From the IMG/VR virus record IMGVR_UViG_3300033149_002277, positions 1 to 23,518 of that record: a stretch of DNA of 23,518 bases. The stretch is one strand, 5' to 3'. The position numbers and the translations under genes are program-made. The notes under the pieces are model-generated. The model saw only the letters and a list, made by a program, of their open reading frames with translations, was not told where the DNA came from and made no database searches. Of the stretch, positions 1-7,536 are shown in pieces (position 1 is the first letter of the stretch; each line of letters opens with the position of its first letter). This DNA comes from a virus.

Positions 1-162
1 GTTGTGGATTATTCTCATATTGATACACTGAAATTGGCGATGGAGTTGGATGATGACTTTTGGCTACAATACATCTACGAAGTTCATCCAGATGATCGGG
101 ATTACATCACTTACCTCAGATGGCTTTGTCTAAAACTTAATGATTACAGGGAGAAAAAATGA
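1..162 (+). CDS. Hypothetical protein, 3' part only
   Basis: Frame 1 is open from the first base to a TGA at 160-162, giving 53 residues of a C-terminus whose start lies outside the window. The peptide is acidic and aromatic (DDDFWLQYIYEVHPDDRDY) and ends in EKK. The stop overlaps the next ATG in an ATGA, so the two genes are probably translationally coupled. I do not recognise a family. The stop and the coupled downstream start support the reading frame; function cannot be stated. Confidence 0.6.
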   Translation, partial: VVDYSHIDTLKLAMELDDDFWLQYIYEVHPDDRDYITYLRWLCLKLNDYREKK

Positions 163-443
163 CTAACCATAATCCACATAGAAACTGTGACCCAGAAAAA
201 TGCTTCTATAACTCACCATTTAATGTAAATAATGAAGGTTTTGTTGAAATGGATATTCCAGAAGGTGCGGCAATGAGATATGAAGAAGGAATTATAGATT
301 TTGACTCTCTTGACTTAGAGGAGGCAATTCATATAATTGGAGTACAACAGAATATGATCTCGGACTTGCGAGACATGGTAAAATATTACCAAGAAAAATT
401 ATCTAGCTCCCATGACCATTGGGATAAATGGGGCGGCAAATGA
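159..443 (+). CDS. Hypothetical acidic phage protein
   Basis: This 94-residue protein starts at an ATG overlapping the previous stop, with a GGGAG Shine-Dalgarno just upstream. The N-terminus holds two Cys residues (NCDPEKCF), which is compatible with a metal site but too little to call one. The C-terminal half (about residues 55-85) has a heptad-like hydrophobic pattern that could form a short coiled coil. The ATGA junction with the next gene suggests one polycistronic message. No family is recognised. Confidence 0.65.
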   Translation: MTNHNPHRNCDPEKCFYNSPFNVNNEGFVEMDIPEGAAMRYEEGIIDFDSLDLEEAIHIIGVQQNMISDLRDMVKYYQEKLSSSHDHWDKWGGK

Positions 444-559
444 AATTCTCACAACTACCAATGAAAGATCAAATAATTGTTGTTCTTATTTTGGGTGGGG
501 TTTGGTTTTTATGCAATGTAATAGGATGTGCTATTGGATTGTTTTTATTTAAAGGTTAA
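440..559 (+). CDS. 39-residue single-pass membrane protein
   Basis: A short ORF starts at the ATG that overlaps the preceding stop (ATGA) and ends with TAA at 557-559, three bases before the dCMP deaminase start. The peptide has a short polar N-terminus (MKFSQLPMKDQ) and then an almost unbroken hydrophobic stretch of about 25 residues, consistent with one transmembrane helix, with Lys-Gly at the end. It fills the gap between two good genes exactly and has no competing ORF. Function is unknown; phages encode many such small inner-membrane proteins. Confidence 0.55.
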   Translation: MKFSQLPMKDQIIVVLILGGVWFLCNVIGCAIGLFLFKG

Positions 560-562
560 CAA

Positions 563-1003
563 ATGGAAAATCTTTCATGGGATCTTCGATTCCTAGATCT
601 AGCTAAATTAGTCTCCACCTGGAGTCAAGACCCTAGTACAAAAGTGGGAGCAGTAATTACAGATAGCGACAATAGAATTGTTTCTATCGGCTACAATGGA
701 TTTCCAAAGGGAATAAAAGATGACGAAAGACTTGACAATCGTGATTTAAAGTATAAAATAGTGTTACATGCAGAGGAAAATGCCATTCTTTTCGCAAAGC
801 AAAGTCTAATTGGGTGTACTATTTATACATACCCCATGTTGCCTTGCTCGAATTGTTGTGCTAAAATTATTCAGGTGGGAATCAAGAATATAGTTTCAGT
901 GCCAAATAAAATCCCAAGATGGTCGGAAAATATTGCACTTTCTACCAAAATGTGTGAAGAATCTGGCGTAGAATACTCGATTATTGGAGATGTAGATGTT
1001 TGA
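563..1003 (+). CDS. dCMP/CMP deaminase family protein
   Basis: The 146-residue protein is a zinc-dependent cytidine/deoxycytidylate deaminase. The zinc signature is present: H69-A-E71 (His ligand and catalytic Glu) and P-C95-x2-C98. The N-terminus DPSTKVGAVI and GYNGFPKG are also typical of the dCMP deaminase branch. By family knowledge it converts dCMP to dUMP, feeding dTMP synthesis in the cytoplasm. The start has an AAAGG Shine-Dalgarno seven bases upstream. It overlaps the nuclease gene downstream by eight bases. Length fits phage dCMP deaminases of roughly 130-190 residues. The exact substrate (dCMP versus another nucleotide) is inferred from context with NrdA and the deoxyribosyltransferase-like enzyme. 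Confidence 0.88.
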   Translation: MENLSWDLRFLDLAKLVSTWSQDPSTKVGAVITDSDNRIVSIGYNGFPKGIKDDERLDNRDLKYKIVLHAEENAILFAKQSLIGCTIYTYPMLPCSNCCAKIIQVGIKNIVSVPNKIPRWSENIALSTKMCEESGVEYSIIGDVDV

Positions 1004-1352
1004 ATACAACGCCAAAGTAAAAAAAATTGTTGATGGAGACACGGCAGATTTTGAGGTAGATTTGGGCTTTAATGTGTATATCACTATACGAGGGCGGTTT
1101 AAAGATGTGGATACACCGGAGCGTGGACATAAAGACTGGCATAAAGCTAAGGCAAAGTGTTACGATCTTTTAAAACAAACGGCGATTGCAACGCATGGCG
1201 ACATTCAAGGAATGACTCCAGATGTTGAAGAGCTTTGGGTTGTAATAAAAACTGAAAAAACAGGCAAATACGGACGTTGGTTAGTGGAAATCGACGGTGT
1301 TACAGATGAATTAGCCAAGGTTTGGCCCTACGAACAAAAAGGTACAAAATAA
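996..1352 (+). CDS. Thermonuclease (SNase)-fold nuclease
   Basis: The 118-residue protein matches the staphylococcal nuclease family. All hallmark residues are visible: D13 and D15 in VDGDT, R34 five residues before D39-T40, E42 in VDTPE, and R94 in GKYGRW. These correspond to the calcium-binding and catalytic Arg/Glu set of thermonuclease. It would hydrolyse DNA or RNA phosphodiester bonds. No signal peptide is seen, so it probably acts in the cytoplasm, for example on host DNA. GGAG lies six bases before the chosen ATG, and the start overlaps the dCMP deaminase stop. It is slightly shorter than secreted thermonucleases because the leader is absent. Confidence 0.85.
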   Translation: MFEYNAKVKKIVDGDTADFEVDLGFNVYITIRGRFKDVDTPERGHKDWHKAKAKCYDLLKQTAIATHGDIQGMTPDVEELWVVIKTEKTGKYGRWLVEIDGVTDELAKVWPYEQKGTK

Positions 1353-1354
1353 TA

Positions 1355-1720
1355 ATGCGAATGAAAGAAATTTTTATCTCAGGATTATTAATATTTTCAG
1401 CATTTTGCTTGGGTGTGCTTGTTGGTCAAACAAACGACAATTCTTATGAAAATGAGTATCGAGCAGAGTTGGAGTCGATTTACATGCTTTTGGGTGGGAT
1501 GTCAGCGACTCAACGAGTAAACATGAATTTGTCACTTAAAACAAATCATTATCTACAACACGAGTTTGACAAGGATGTTTGTCCTGATTGCCTAAAACAT
1601 TATCGTTATTTGGTTGATAATATGCCCGAGTTACCAGAACAGCAGCAACAAACTTTTGATATGTTTTATACAAAACCTCTACAAAAAGTTGAGTCATTTA
1701 AAAGGAGTTCAGAAAAATGA
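1355..1720 (+). CDS. Membrane-anchored hypothetical protein
   Basis: I place the start at ATG 1355 (MRMKEIFISG) rather than at an upstream in-frame codon at 1322 inside the nuclease gene; ATG 1361 is also possible. The product of about 121 residues has a positively charged start, then a hydrophobic segment (about residues 5-22) acting as a signal anchor. A polar domain follows, with one CPDC pair that could bind metal or form a disulfide. Gln-rich stretches occur near the C-terminus. It ends in ATGA with the next gene. Family not recognised. Confidence 0.6.
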   Translation: MRMKEIFISGLLIFSAFCLGVLVGQTNDNSYENEYRAELESIYMLLGGMSATQRVNMNLSLKTNHYLQHEFDKDVCPDCLKHYRYLVDNMPELPEQQQQTFDMFYTKPLQKVESFKRSSEK

Positions 1721-2214
1721 TATTTTTATTGTGTGTATTGGGACTTTTACATTCTGAAGAAGAATTAATTCACACAATAGAATATGATTTTATAGAAATA
1801 AATCTTGTATACAATAAAGACGTTGAACCAAAAGTATCCAGATTTGATCAAATAATTTGTTGGAATGAAGAAAAAGAATATCCGTGTCAGATTTATCAGC
1901 TTGATGATGACAGTTTTAAAATAGTTCGTGGTAGTAAATTAGTTGTTCATGACTGGAAACAATTTAATCCAAATCAATACTGCTTTCAAAAAAATCCAAT
2001 AACAAAAAAATATGAAATGGTATTTTTTGATATGGGTTCTAAAAAATTGTTCAAAGTAATAAGCAGAATAAAACCAGAAATATCTCATACTTATAACGAT
2101 GTTGAGGTTGATAGTAGAAATCTAGTTCCGGCCCATAAGAAGATTAAAATGTCTCATGTTTTTATGATGGTTAGTAAATATAAAAATGAAGAGGTAAAAT
2201 CTAATGCTCCTTAA
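1717..2214 (+). CDS. Hypothetical protein with N-terminal hydrophobic leader
   Basis: This 165-residue protein begins at an ATG overlapping the previous stop, with AAAGGAG upstream. The first 13 residues (MIFLLCVLGLLHS) are hydrophobic and could be a short signal peptide or anchor; a Cys at position 6 has no clear lipobox context. The rest is soluble, aromatic and Lys-rich, with two Cys residues in the first half (IICWNEEKEYPCQIY). It overlaps the next gene by 11 bases. No family recognised; export is only suggested by the leader. Confidence 0.6.
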   Translation: MIFLLCVLGLLHSEEELIHTIEYDFIEINLVYNKDVEPKVSRFDQIICWNEEKEYPCQIYQLDDDSFKIVRGSKLVVHDWKQFNPNQYCFQKNPITKKYEMVFFDMGSKKLFKVISRIKPEISHTYNDVEVDSRNLVPAHKKIKMSHVFMMVSKYKNEEVKSNAP

Positions 2215-2461
2215 AAAAGTAGAAAACAAAAACAGATACAAAAGTGCTGGTACACACTACTGGTACATGAATGACGGAAAAAGTGAATATCTTTTTTCTG
2301 AATCTCAAATGGAAACCGCAAAGTTGAGGGCTAAAAAAAACCCAGAAGACCTACCTGAGTATGTAGGGTTTTATAAAACTTTAGATGTTTTAGGCTATCT
2401 TTTTTGTGGATTTTTACTAGGAGGATTTCTTGTGGGGATTGTTTTTGTGAACGCTTTTTAA
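2204..2461 (+). CDS. Small C-terminally anchored membrane protein
   Basis: The 85-residue protein has a basic, polar N-terminal half (HYWYMNDGKSEYLFSESQ) and a hydrophobic, Gly-rich segment at about residues 60-83, so it looks like a tail-anchored protein with its N-terminal domain in the cytoplasm. A GAGG Shine-Dalgarno lies upstream and the start overlaps the previous gene. No family recognised. Confidence 0.6.
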   Translation: MLLKKVENKNRYKSAGTHYWYMNDGKSEYLFSESQMETAKLRAKKNPEDLPEYVGFYKTLDVLGYLFCGFLLGGFLVGIVFVNAF

Positions 2462-2473
2462 AGAGTTATTATT

Positions 2474-2788
2474 ATGAATACCAACGAACTTAATAAGATT
2501 TTAACATCTGTCTACGATGACGCATTAGAAAAAGAACACTCATGGGAAGTTTTCAATAATTTTTTAGAACTTTTTATGATGGAAGAGATGCAAACTACTG
2601 ATTATTTGTGTAGTTTAATAGAGTTAAACAGACATCAAAGATTACAGTTTAGAAGTAGTTTGGCAGAGTTGGGTTATGAGTTAACCCCAAATGAATTGAA
2701 TCAGTATATTCTATTGTTAATTATTGCTATGGGAGAATATCTTGAAGGAAAAGGAAAAGAAAATGAACTACCGCGATCTAGCGATTGA
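2474..2788 (+). CDS. Hypothetical helical protein
   Basis: A 104-residue acidic protein, probably all-helical, with regularly spaced Leu and Phe residues and no membrane segment. The AAAGAG upstream serves as a ribosome site. It overlaps the following gene by 26 bases in another frame. No conserved catalytic motif is visible and the family is not recognised. Confidence 0.6.
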   Translation: MNTNELNKILTSVYDDALEKEHSWEVFNNFLELFMMEEMQTTDYLCSLIELNRHQRLQFRSSLAELGYELTPNELNQYILLLIIAMGEYLEGKGKENELPRSSD

Positions 2789-3011
2789 AGGCCTTTACAC
2801 AAAAGCCGAGGCAGACAGAGCACAAGCCCTCGCAAGTCTTGAGATTATGCTTCAGCATCCCGCTGGAATTGGAGATCATAGTACAGATGATCTTCATGAT
2901 AATCTAAACGAGGCCCTATCGAAACTCGCAGATGCGGACGACAGACTGCAAACTTTGAAAAGATATTATGATGGTTCGTGGAGTATCTCTCCGCTGCCAG
3001 AGGATAGTTAA
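2763..3011 (+). CDS. Hypothetical Ala/Asp-rich helical protein
   Basis: I choose ATG 2763 over an in-frame ATG at 2724 because AAGGAAAAG precedes 2763 directly, and because the longer form would add 13 Lys/Glu residues lying wholly inside the upstream gene. The 82-residue product (MNYRDLAIEGLYTKAEADRA...) is soluble and helical. Codon use is richer in G/C than its neighbours. No family recognised. It ends four bases before the large repeat protein, so the two are probably co-translated. Confidence 0.65.
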   Translation: MNYRDLAIEGLYTKAEADRAQALASLEIMLQHPAGIGDHSTDDLHDNLNEALSKLADADDRLQTLKRYYDGSWSISPLPEDS

Positions 3012-3014
3012 GAA

Positions 3015-5573
3015 ATGGGGAGACCTTGCCAGTGTTGTGATGATCCTCTACCTCCTCAGGCTTGTCCTATTTATAATGACTCTCTATATGGGTATTACGA
3101 CTCAAATGAATTTGGGGGAACGCGACCATTTGACAATGTTGACTTTAATGTTAACTGGAATGCTGAAAATTTAAATACTCCTGGCCCAATAGTAGATGTT
3201 AAAAACTTTCCCAATTTTACTATTGTCACAAACAATACGTCTTTAGGAACTAATAACGGAACCAAGTTAAATGTATCTGGAACTGTTAATGGTTCCACAT
3301 CTTCACTTGGCAGCATAATTGAAAATACATCAATAAGAATAATTATAAAGTTTGTTGATGTCAACAATTATATGTTTTTGGATATACAAAATTATGGTAG
3401 ATATTATTCTGGCACCGATAATTGTGATTATGTAAAATATCAAGTCGGAGTTAAAAATGGGGGTCAAGAAACTTTAGGAGAGTTAGCATATGCCAAAGAT
3501 GGTTTTATTTATCCTATTGAGTTATGCTATGATAATCAAACACTATCTGCAAACATAACAATAAACACACTGCTTGGTCAAAACTTAAACCCTACGGCAA
3601 ATGTCACTTTAGAGCTTGACACAGAAGATAATGACGGCACAAAGGTTGGTATACTTTCTTCGGATTGGTCGCTAAGTCCTAGCGGATTAGGATCTGGATA
3701 TTTTGATTACATTAATTTTACTTTTAGTGAACATGGGGCTATAGTAGCCAACTGCCCCCTATGCGAAAAAAATACAGAATATTGCTGGAGTGCTTCGGGA
3801 GTAGGATATGATGAAATTTGGGGTTATGGAGCACCAGTTTTTAATCAAGCTACAAATAAGTATGATGTAAGTTCAAATGGTTTAACTTGTATCGATCATC
3901 CTTATCATAGGACGGAAATATGTCCCAATGGATTAACAGTAAGATTCACCGATATTGTAAACGATGGTACTTATAGAATTGTTACAAACAGCAATGGTGT
4001 AGGAAATGGCGTTTTTGCTCAGTTAAGAACAGACAATATAGGTGGTGGAATTTCAGAGGTATATGTTGAAATAGGAAAAGATAATGTAGTACTAAGTAGT
4101 TTAAAGTCAGTTTCAAATCAATTAAATCCAAATTTAGTAAATCCGTGGGATGTAACATTAAATTTATGTTTAGACGAATTTGGTATCTTGTCAGGAGAAA
4201 TAACAAGCATAACTGCCCCACAAATTATATTTTTTGAAAAAATATGTACGTTTGTGGCAGATGTTGAAACAGAAAACTTCCAAGCAGGGTATGAGATAAC
4301 ATCTTCCTGTTCTATACTTAATTTCAATTGGTATGGTACAAAAATTTCTTCAGAAGTTGATTTTGCTAGTTGTCCATCGTGTGTTGTTACGGATTGTAAT
4401 TCTGAATGTGAAATTTATCAATCCTCCTTAGAACCTACATTAATTATTGATGGTGCCGATACAGATTGGGAGACTATTCCTGCTAATCAGGGCGTTTCAG
4501 TAAATAGTTTGTCTGACGGAACTATAGTAGTAAATAAAAATACAAATGAAGGTCAGGGTGCTAGATTTGAGTTTACGGATTACTTAGGTCCAGTTAGTCT
4601 AGATACATCGCAAGATTTTAGTCGTGTTCGGTGGTGTGTAGAATTTTTAGATGAAGATAATTACCTATACGCAGAAAAAACATACAGAAAAACTGCACAG
4701 GCTAGTCTATATCAAATAGGACAAAGGGTGCAGGGCGAAGACATTCCATTACAAACAGTCGCTTGTCAATCACAGCCAATTCAAGACTCTGCAAGATTTG
4801 CAGATCTGTGTTATACTGGAAGCAACTTAGTTTTTAATTCAAGAAGACAAGTTGATGCCGATCCTGAATCCGTTGTTGCCTTTACATTAAATTCTCAAAC
4901 CGGAAGTCCTGGTGGTGGGAAAACTGCAATAAGAAGAACAGATAATTGGGGTGGCCACACTTCTGATAACAAAACGTGGATATATACAAAAAATGGGCAT
5001 CAGGCATTTGGATGTCCAACTTGTTTTGGTCAAGGCGATGATGATACAACGGATTTTCCTTCTGACGGTGGTAGCGGTGGAGACTCATGTTGCGGTCCAT
5101 TCGTTACATTTAGACTAAAAGGTGACACAGAATATGTAGTAGGACTGGCACCTTTCGGGGATGGGTGTCGCGACTACGAAGACACTCTATTTTTACAAGC
5201 TAATTGTTCTGAAAAACAACCCCCTTTTCCCGGCACAGATTTTGAAGGAGCGTGTCAATGGGCGTATATAAGATTTGAAATCGCTGTATCCGCACTTGCG
5301 AATGCCGACCCCATTCCGTTCGGCACGGTTTTAGTACAACTAATAGGATTAGATGGTTGTACTGCGAGCGGAGCTAATGTTGTAGACTTTTTTGATGGTG
5401 CGAATAATTTTGTGATAAATAGTCCAGATTGGCAAAAGTTATATTGGCTCTCCTCCCCGGATTTACCGCAGGCTCCGTGGATACCGACAACAGGCGGCCC
5501 CGGATATTGCGACATCTTTAAAAAAGACTCAACAGGATATTATATAGAAGTTAAATGTTACAAGGATGAATAA
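3015..5573 (+). CDS. Large three-repeat Cys-motif protein, probable virion surface protein
   Basis: The 852-residue protein starts with MGRPCQCC and contains three diverged repeats. Matching Cys residues in the motif (E/N/D)LC sit at 171, 385 and 599, exactly 214 apart, and each repeat closes with a CPxC pair at 247, 453 and 667. The repeats are beta-rich and Asn/Gly/Ser-rich, with stretches such as FVDVNNYMFLDI and EFLDEDNYLYAE that resemble the concanavalin-like (LamG-type) jelly-roll fold; this fold is inferred. A separate Cys-rich C-terminal domain spans about 690-852. There is no signal peptide or membrane segment. Size, repeats and lack of a leader fit a virion adhesin or fibre. It overlaps the next gene by one base (TAATG). 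Confidence 0.7.
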   Translation: MGRPCQCCDDPLPPQACPIYNDSLYGYYDSNEFGGTRPFDNVDFNVNWNAENLNTPGPIVDVKNFPNFTIVTNNTSLGTNNGTKLNVSGTVNGSTSSLGSIIENTSIRIIIKFVDVNNYMFLDIQNYGRYYSGTDNCDYVKYQVGVKNGGQETLGELAYAKDGFIYPIELCYDNQTLSANITINTLLGQNLNPTANVTLELDTEDNDGTKVGILSSDWSLSPSGLGSGYFDYINFTFSEHGAIVANCPLCEKNTEYCWSASGVGYDEIWGYGAPVFNQATNKYDVSSNGLTCIDHPYHRTEICPNGLTVRFTDIVNDGTYRIVTNSNGVGNGVFAQLRTDNIGGGISEVYVEIGKDNVVLSSLKSVSNQLNPNLVNPWDVTLNLCLDEFGILSGEITSITAPQIIFFEKICTFVADVETENFQAGYEITSSCSILNFNWYGTKISSEVDFASCPSCVVTDCNSECEIYQSSLEPTLIIDGADTDWETIPANQGVSVNSLSDGTIVVNKNTNEGQGARFEFTDYLGPVSLDTSQDFSRVRWCVEFLDEDNYLYAEKTYRKTAQASLYQIGQRVQGEDIPLQTVACQSQPIQDSARFADLCYTGSNLVFNSRRQVDADPESVVAFTLNSQTGSPGGGKTAIRRTDNWGGHTSDNKTWIYTKNGHQAFGCPTCFGQGDDDTTDFPSDGGSGGDSCCGPFVTFRLKGDTEYVVGLAPFGDGCRDYEDTLFLQANCSEKQPPFPGTDFEGACQWAYIRFEIAVSALANADPIPFGTVLVQLIGLDGCTASGANVVDFFDGANNFVINSPDWQKLYWLSSPDLPQAPWIPTTGGPGYCDIFKKDSTGYYIEVKCYKDE

Positions 5574-5998
5574 TGATTAAAAGTTGTGTCCTGTATAAAG
5601 ATAAAGATGGTTTTACGTTTTGTGGCGTGTGTGGTAAAAGATATGGAAAGTCTACTTCTTTAAGTGCTGTGGCCAGTTGTAAGAAGAAACAAAGGAAACC
5701 GTTAACAATAGAACAACAAATAGGACAAGGCCCCGGAACAGAACTTAAAAAATTAATCCCAGGATTTTTAGAACATAAAAGTTGTGGATGTAAAGATTTC
5801 GCAAAAAATATGAATGTCTGGGGTGTTGAAGGATGCAAAGAAAACAAACAGCAAATTGTAGACAGGCTCGTATCAGAATCCAAAAAAAGATTTGGACTTA
5901 ACCTTATTCCAAAAATATTTACCACTATTGTTGCTGAAAAGATGGTTGACGATGCTATTAAAAAATATGAGGATAAATTGAAAAATGGAAAAACATAG
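5573..5998 (+). CDS. Small Cys-motif phage protein
   Basis: The 141-residue protein has an N-terminal FCGVCGKRYGK zinc-ribbon-like knuckle and a central GPGTELKKLIPGF...SCGCKDFAKNMNVWGVEGC block. A block of the form GPGTxL...GCxCxxxAxxMdxWGxxxC followed by a helical xxxIVxxLxxEsxkR is one I associate with short proteins found next to tail or glycosyltransferase genes of phages; its role is unknown. The Cys pairs suggest zinc binding. TAATG coupling to the large repeat protein suggests related timing. It overlaps the next gene by 14 bases. Confidence 0.65.
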   Translation: MIKSCVLYKDKDGFTFCGVCGKRYGKSTSLSAVASCKKKQRKPLTIEQQIGQGPGTELKKLIPGFLEHKSCGCKDFAKNMNVWGVEGCKENKQQIVDRLVSESKKRFGLNLIPKIFTTIVAEKMVDDAIKKYEDKLKNGKT

Positions 5999-6554
5999 AT
6001 TGACTGGTTCCATGTTTTATCTTGCAGGTCCAATGGATGATGTACCAGATAGAGGTTTAACATGGAGAAATGAAATAAAGAAATGGTTATGGGGCAAAAA
6101 TATAGGTGTATTGTGCCCATATGAAAAAGCAATTCTTGATTCTCAACATGAAGACCATAAATACTACGAAGAAATTAACCTTCTTAAAAAATATAGACAA
6201 TTTGACAAAGTTCATGAGAAAATGCGTGCCGTCGCTGCCGATGATTACAGAATGGTTGACAAGGCAGATGCTTTGATTCTTTACATCGATAAACATGCCC
6301 ATATGTGTGGAAGTTATCACGAAAATTGTATGGCGGCCTATCAGCGAAAACCAGTTATTGTTTGTTGCGAGCAGGGAGTTTCAAACATTCCAAACTGGAT
6401 TTTCTCTGTATGTAGACATGAAATGTTCTTTGAAAATTGGCAAGAAGTCAAGGCATATATAGAATATGTATGTTATGGGGTAAGTGTACCAACATACAAT
6501 CGGTGGAGATTCTTTGATTATGAGAAAATTTTCAATAAAAAATTTGGCAAATAG
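5985..6554 (+). CDS. Nucleoside 2-deoxyribosyltransferase-like protein
   Basis: The 189-residue protein has the family's Rossmann-like pattern: FYLAGPMDD at residues 11-19, WRNEIKKWL, then VDKADALILYID and CGSYHEN with E113 in the position expected for the catalytic Glu, followed by RKPVIVCC. Enzymes of this type transfer or hydrolyse the deoxyribose of (deoxy)nucleosides or nucleotides. That suits salvage alongside dCMP deaminase and NrdA in this window. Substrate and whether it is a transferase or hydrolase cannot be told. The first ATG overlaps the previous gene; ATG at 6012 (MFYLAGP) is a possible shorter start. Confidence 0.75.
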   Translation: MEKHRLTGSMFYLAGPMDDVPDRGLTWRNEIKKWLWGKNIGVLCPYEKAILDSQHEDHKYYEEINLLKKYRQFDKVHEKMRAVAADDYRMVDKADALILYIDKHAHMCGSYHENCMAAYQRKPVIVCCEQGVSNIPNWIFSVCRHEMFFENWQEVKAYIEYVCYGVSVPTYNRWRFFDYEKIFNKKFGK

Positions 6555-6572
6555 CATTATATAGAGTATAAT
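6544..6572 (+). promoter_or_regulatory. Sigma70-type promoter
   Basis: TTGGCA (6544-6549) and TATAAT (6567-6572) are separated by exactly 17 bp. The -35 box overlaps the last codons of the deoxyribosyltransferase-like gene, and the -10 lies 40 bases before the next start. Confidence 0.75.
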
Positions 6573-6611
6573 ACTATAGACAAAATGTAAATGGTTTAAT
6601 GGAGATCTAAA

Positions 6612-6812
6612 ATGCACAATTGGTCAAATCATGACGCTGCATTGATAAATGGTCAAATTTATAGAGTTATCTCAGTATCAAACACAAACGTTCCAGCAGT
6701 TCAAATAGATGACAGACTTATTATGGCTGAAGCCCCAGATTCTTGGAAACATGTTGGAAGATTTAAATGGGTTTGGTTTCCCAAGGCCCGTTGGAAATTT
6801 GTAGCTGCATAA
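6612..6812 (+). CDS. Hypothetical small protein
   Basis: A 66-residue protein with GGAG eight bases before its ATG, first gene after a good promoter. It is Trp-rich (WSNHDAA, SWKHVGRFKWVWFPKARWKF) and beta-like, with a run GQIYRVISVSNTNVPAVQIDDRLIMAE that could be a small SH3-like barrel. No family recognised. Confidence 0.65.
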   Translation: MHNWSNHDAALINGQIYRVISVSNTNVPAVQIDDRLIMAEAPDSWKHVGRFKWVWFPKARWKFVAA

Positions 6813-6814
6813 TT

Positions 6815-7255
6815 ATGAATAGAAAAAATTTTTTAAAAGTTCTTGGTGTTGGATTTGTACTTTCTGCCACAGGATCTTTATTGAAAAAATGTCAGAAAAG
6901 AGTTAATAATTTACTTGACATTGACGATGATTATAGTATAATATTTAAAGACCCGCCGCCACCACCTGAACCTGAACCAAAACCGGAAGCAGAACCTAAA
7001 CCAGTTATCACGGCAACTGAAACATATCATCCTGATGACGCTGTTAATAGATATAATCCAAGATGGAATGTTATGGGATCGTGGAGTGCGGCAAACAATA
7101 GAAAATCATTAATAAATCATCTTGCTGGACCAAATCATAGACACAGCAAACAAAGTTTAATTCAAATGTCTACAGATGATTTACAAAGATTACATGATAG
7201 TGATCATGGAAGTGGAAGAACTAGTAGTAGAAGAAGAGGATGGTTTTTTAGATAA
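6815..7255 (+). CDS. Pro-rich protein with Tat-like N-terminus
   Basis: I start this at ATG 6815, three bases after the previous stop; an in-frame upstream ATG at 6767 lies inside the neighbour. The 146-residue product begins MNRKNFLKVLGVGFVLSATG, a hydrophobic leader with a basic pair at 3-4 and Phe at 6, which resembles a twin-arginine signal with RK in place of RR. A Pro/Glu/Lys linker (PPPPPEPEPKPEAEPKP) follows. The C-terminal domain contains INHLAGPNHRH and a LHDSDHG His/Asp block before a basic tail. Similar His-rich short domains occur in phage proteins of unknown role. Tat export is inference. Confidence 0.65.
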   Translation: MNRKNFLKVLGVGFVLSATGSLLKKCQKRVNNLLDIDDDYSIIFKDPPPPPEPEPKPEAEPKPVITATETYHPDDAVNRYNPRWNVMGSWSAANNRKSLINHLAGPNHRHSKQSLIQMSTDDLQRLHDSDHGSGRTSSRRRGWFFR

Positions 7256-7256
7256 T

Positions 7257-7427
7257 GGTTCCGGCAGGAATCATATAGCCTGTTGGCACGGTAGGTACGA
7301 CCGCCCCTTGCGGGGATAAACGACGATATGTCGTCGATAAGACGTTCAACAGGATACCCCACTATAGGATCGCAACCTGTAGTTCAGTTCAAGGGGCGGG
7401 CGGCTACTCGTAAGGCCGCAATTTTTT
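7257..7427 (+). ncRNA. Candidate structured noncoding RNA
   Basis: No convincing ORF covers this GC-richer stretch, but complementary segments do. GGTTCC/GGAATC forms 7257-7262 with 7267-7272. CCTGTTG (7279-7285) pairs perfectly with CAACAGG (7347-7353) and encloses three hairpins: CGGT/ACCG (7289-7292/7300-7303, 7-nt loop), CCCC/GGGG (7304-7307/7312-7315) and CGACGA/TCGTCG (7321-7326/7331-7336). Downstream, CTATAGG (7362-7368) pairs with CCTGTAG (7376-7382) inside CCCC/GGGG (7357-7360/7393-7396). The last hairpin is an intrinsic terminator. It matches no RNA class I can name; I looked for RNase P, tmRNA, group I and 6S landmarks without success. It could be a standalone RNA or the 3' UTR of the upstream gene. 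Confidence 0.6.
7400..7427 (+). terminator. Intrinsic terminator of the candidate ncRNA
   Basis: GCGGC (7400-7404) pairs with GCCGC (7415-7419), followed by a T run at 7422-7427. It would end transcripts from the 6544 promoter and separate them from the tRNA region. Confidence 0.75.
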
Positions 7428-7433
7428 GTTAGG

Positions 7434-7520
7434 TGAGTGAAGTCGGAAGCGCCTGTGTGAGCAGGAAGCGATTAGACAGATGGACAACACTAGATTCGCG
7501 GGTGAAAATCCCGTCACTCA
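7434..7520 (+). other. tRNA-like element A (degenerate or novel)
   Basis: TGAGTGA (7434-7440) and TCACTCA (7514-7520) are perfect 7-nt complements placed 87 nt end to end, like an acceptor stem. Just inside the 3' strand lies a T-arm-like hairpin, GCGGG (7498-7502), 7-nt loop TGAAAAT, CCCGT (7510-7514; its last base is shared with the acceptor strand). A short CCTG/CAGG hairpin sits at 7452-7465. No convincing anticodon arm can be drawn and the loop lacks the TTC of a normal T loop, so I do not call a functional tRNA. It shares blocks with element B at 7609. Confidence 0.4.
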
Positions 7521-7536
7521 TATTTTTAACGAGTTT

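Noticed and set aside
5551-6132. 193-codon minus-strand ORF
   Set aside because: It lies antisense to two + strand genes with clear motifs and good start sites, and its composition is that of a shadow frame.
7434-7520. Cobalamin riboswitch (GGTGAAAATCC resembles its core)
   Set aside because: The GCCACTG-type B12 box and other core helices are absent, and the gene downstream is a tRNA, not a transport or synthesis gene.
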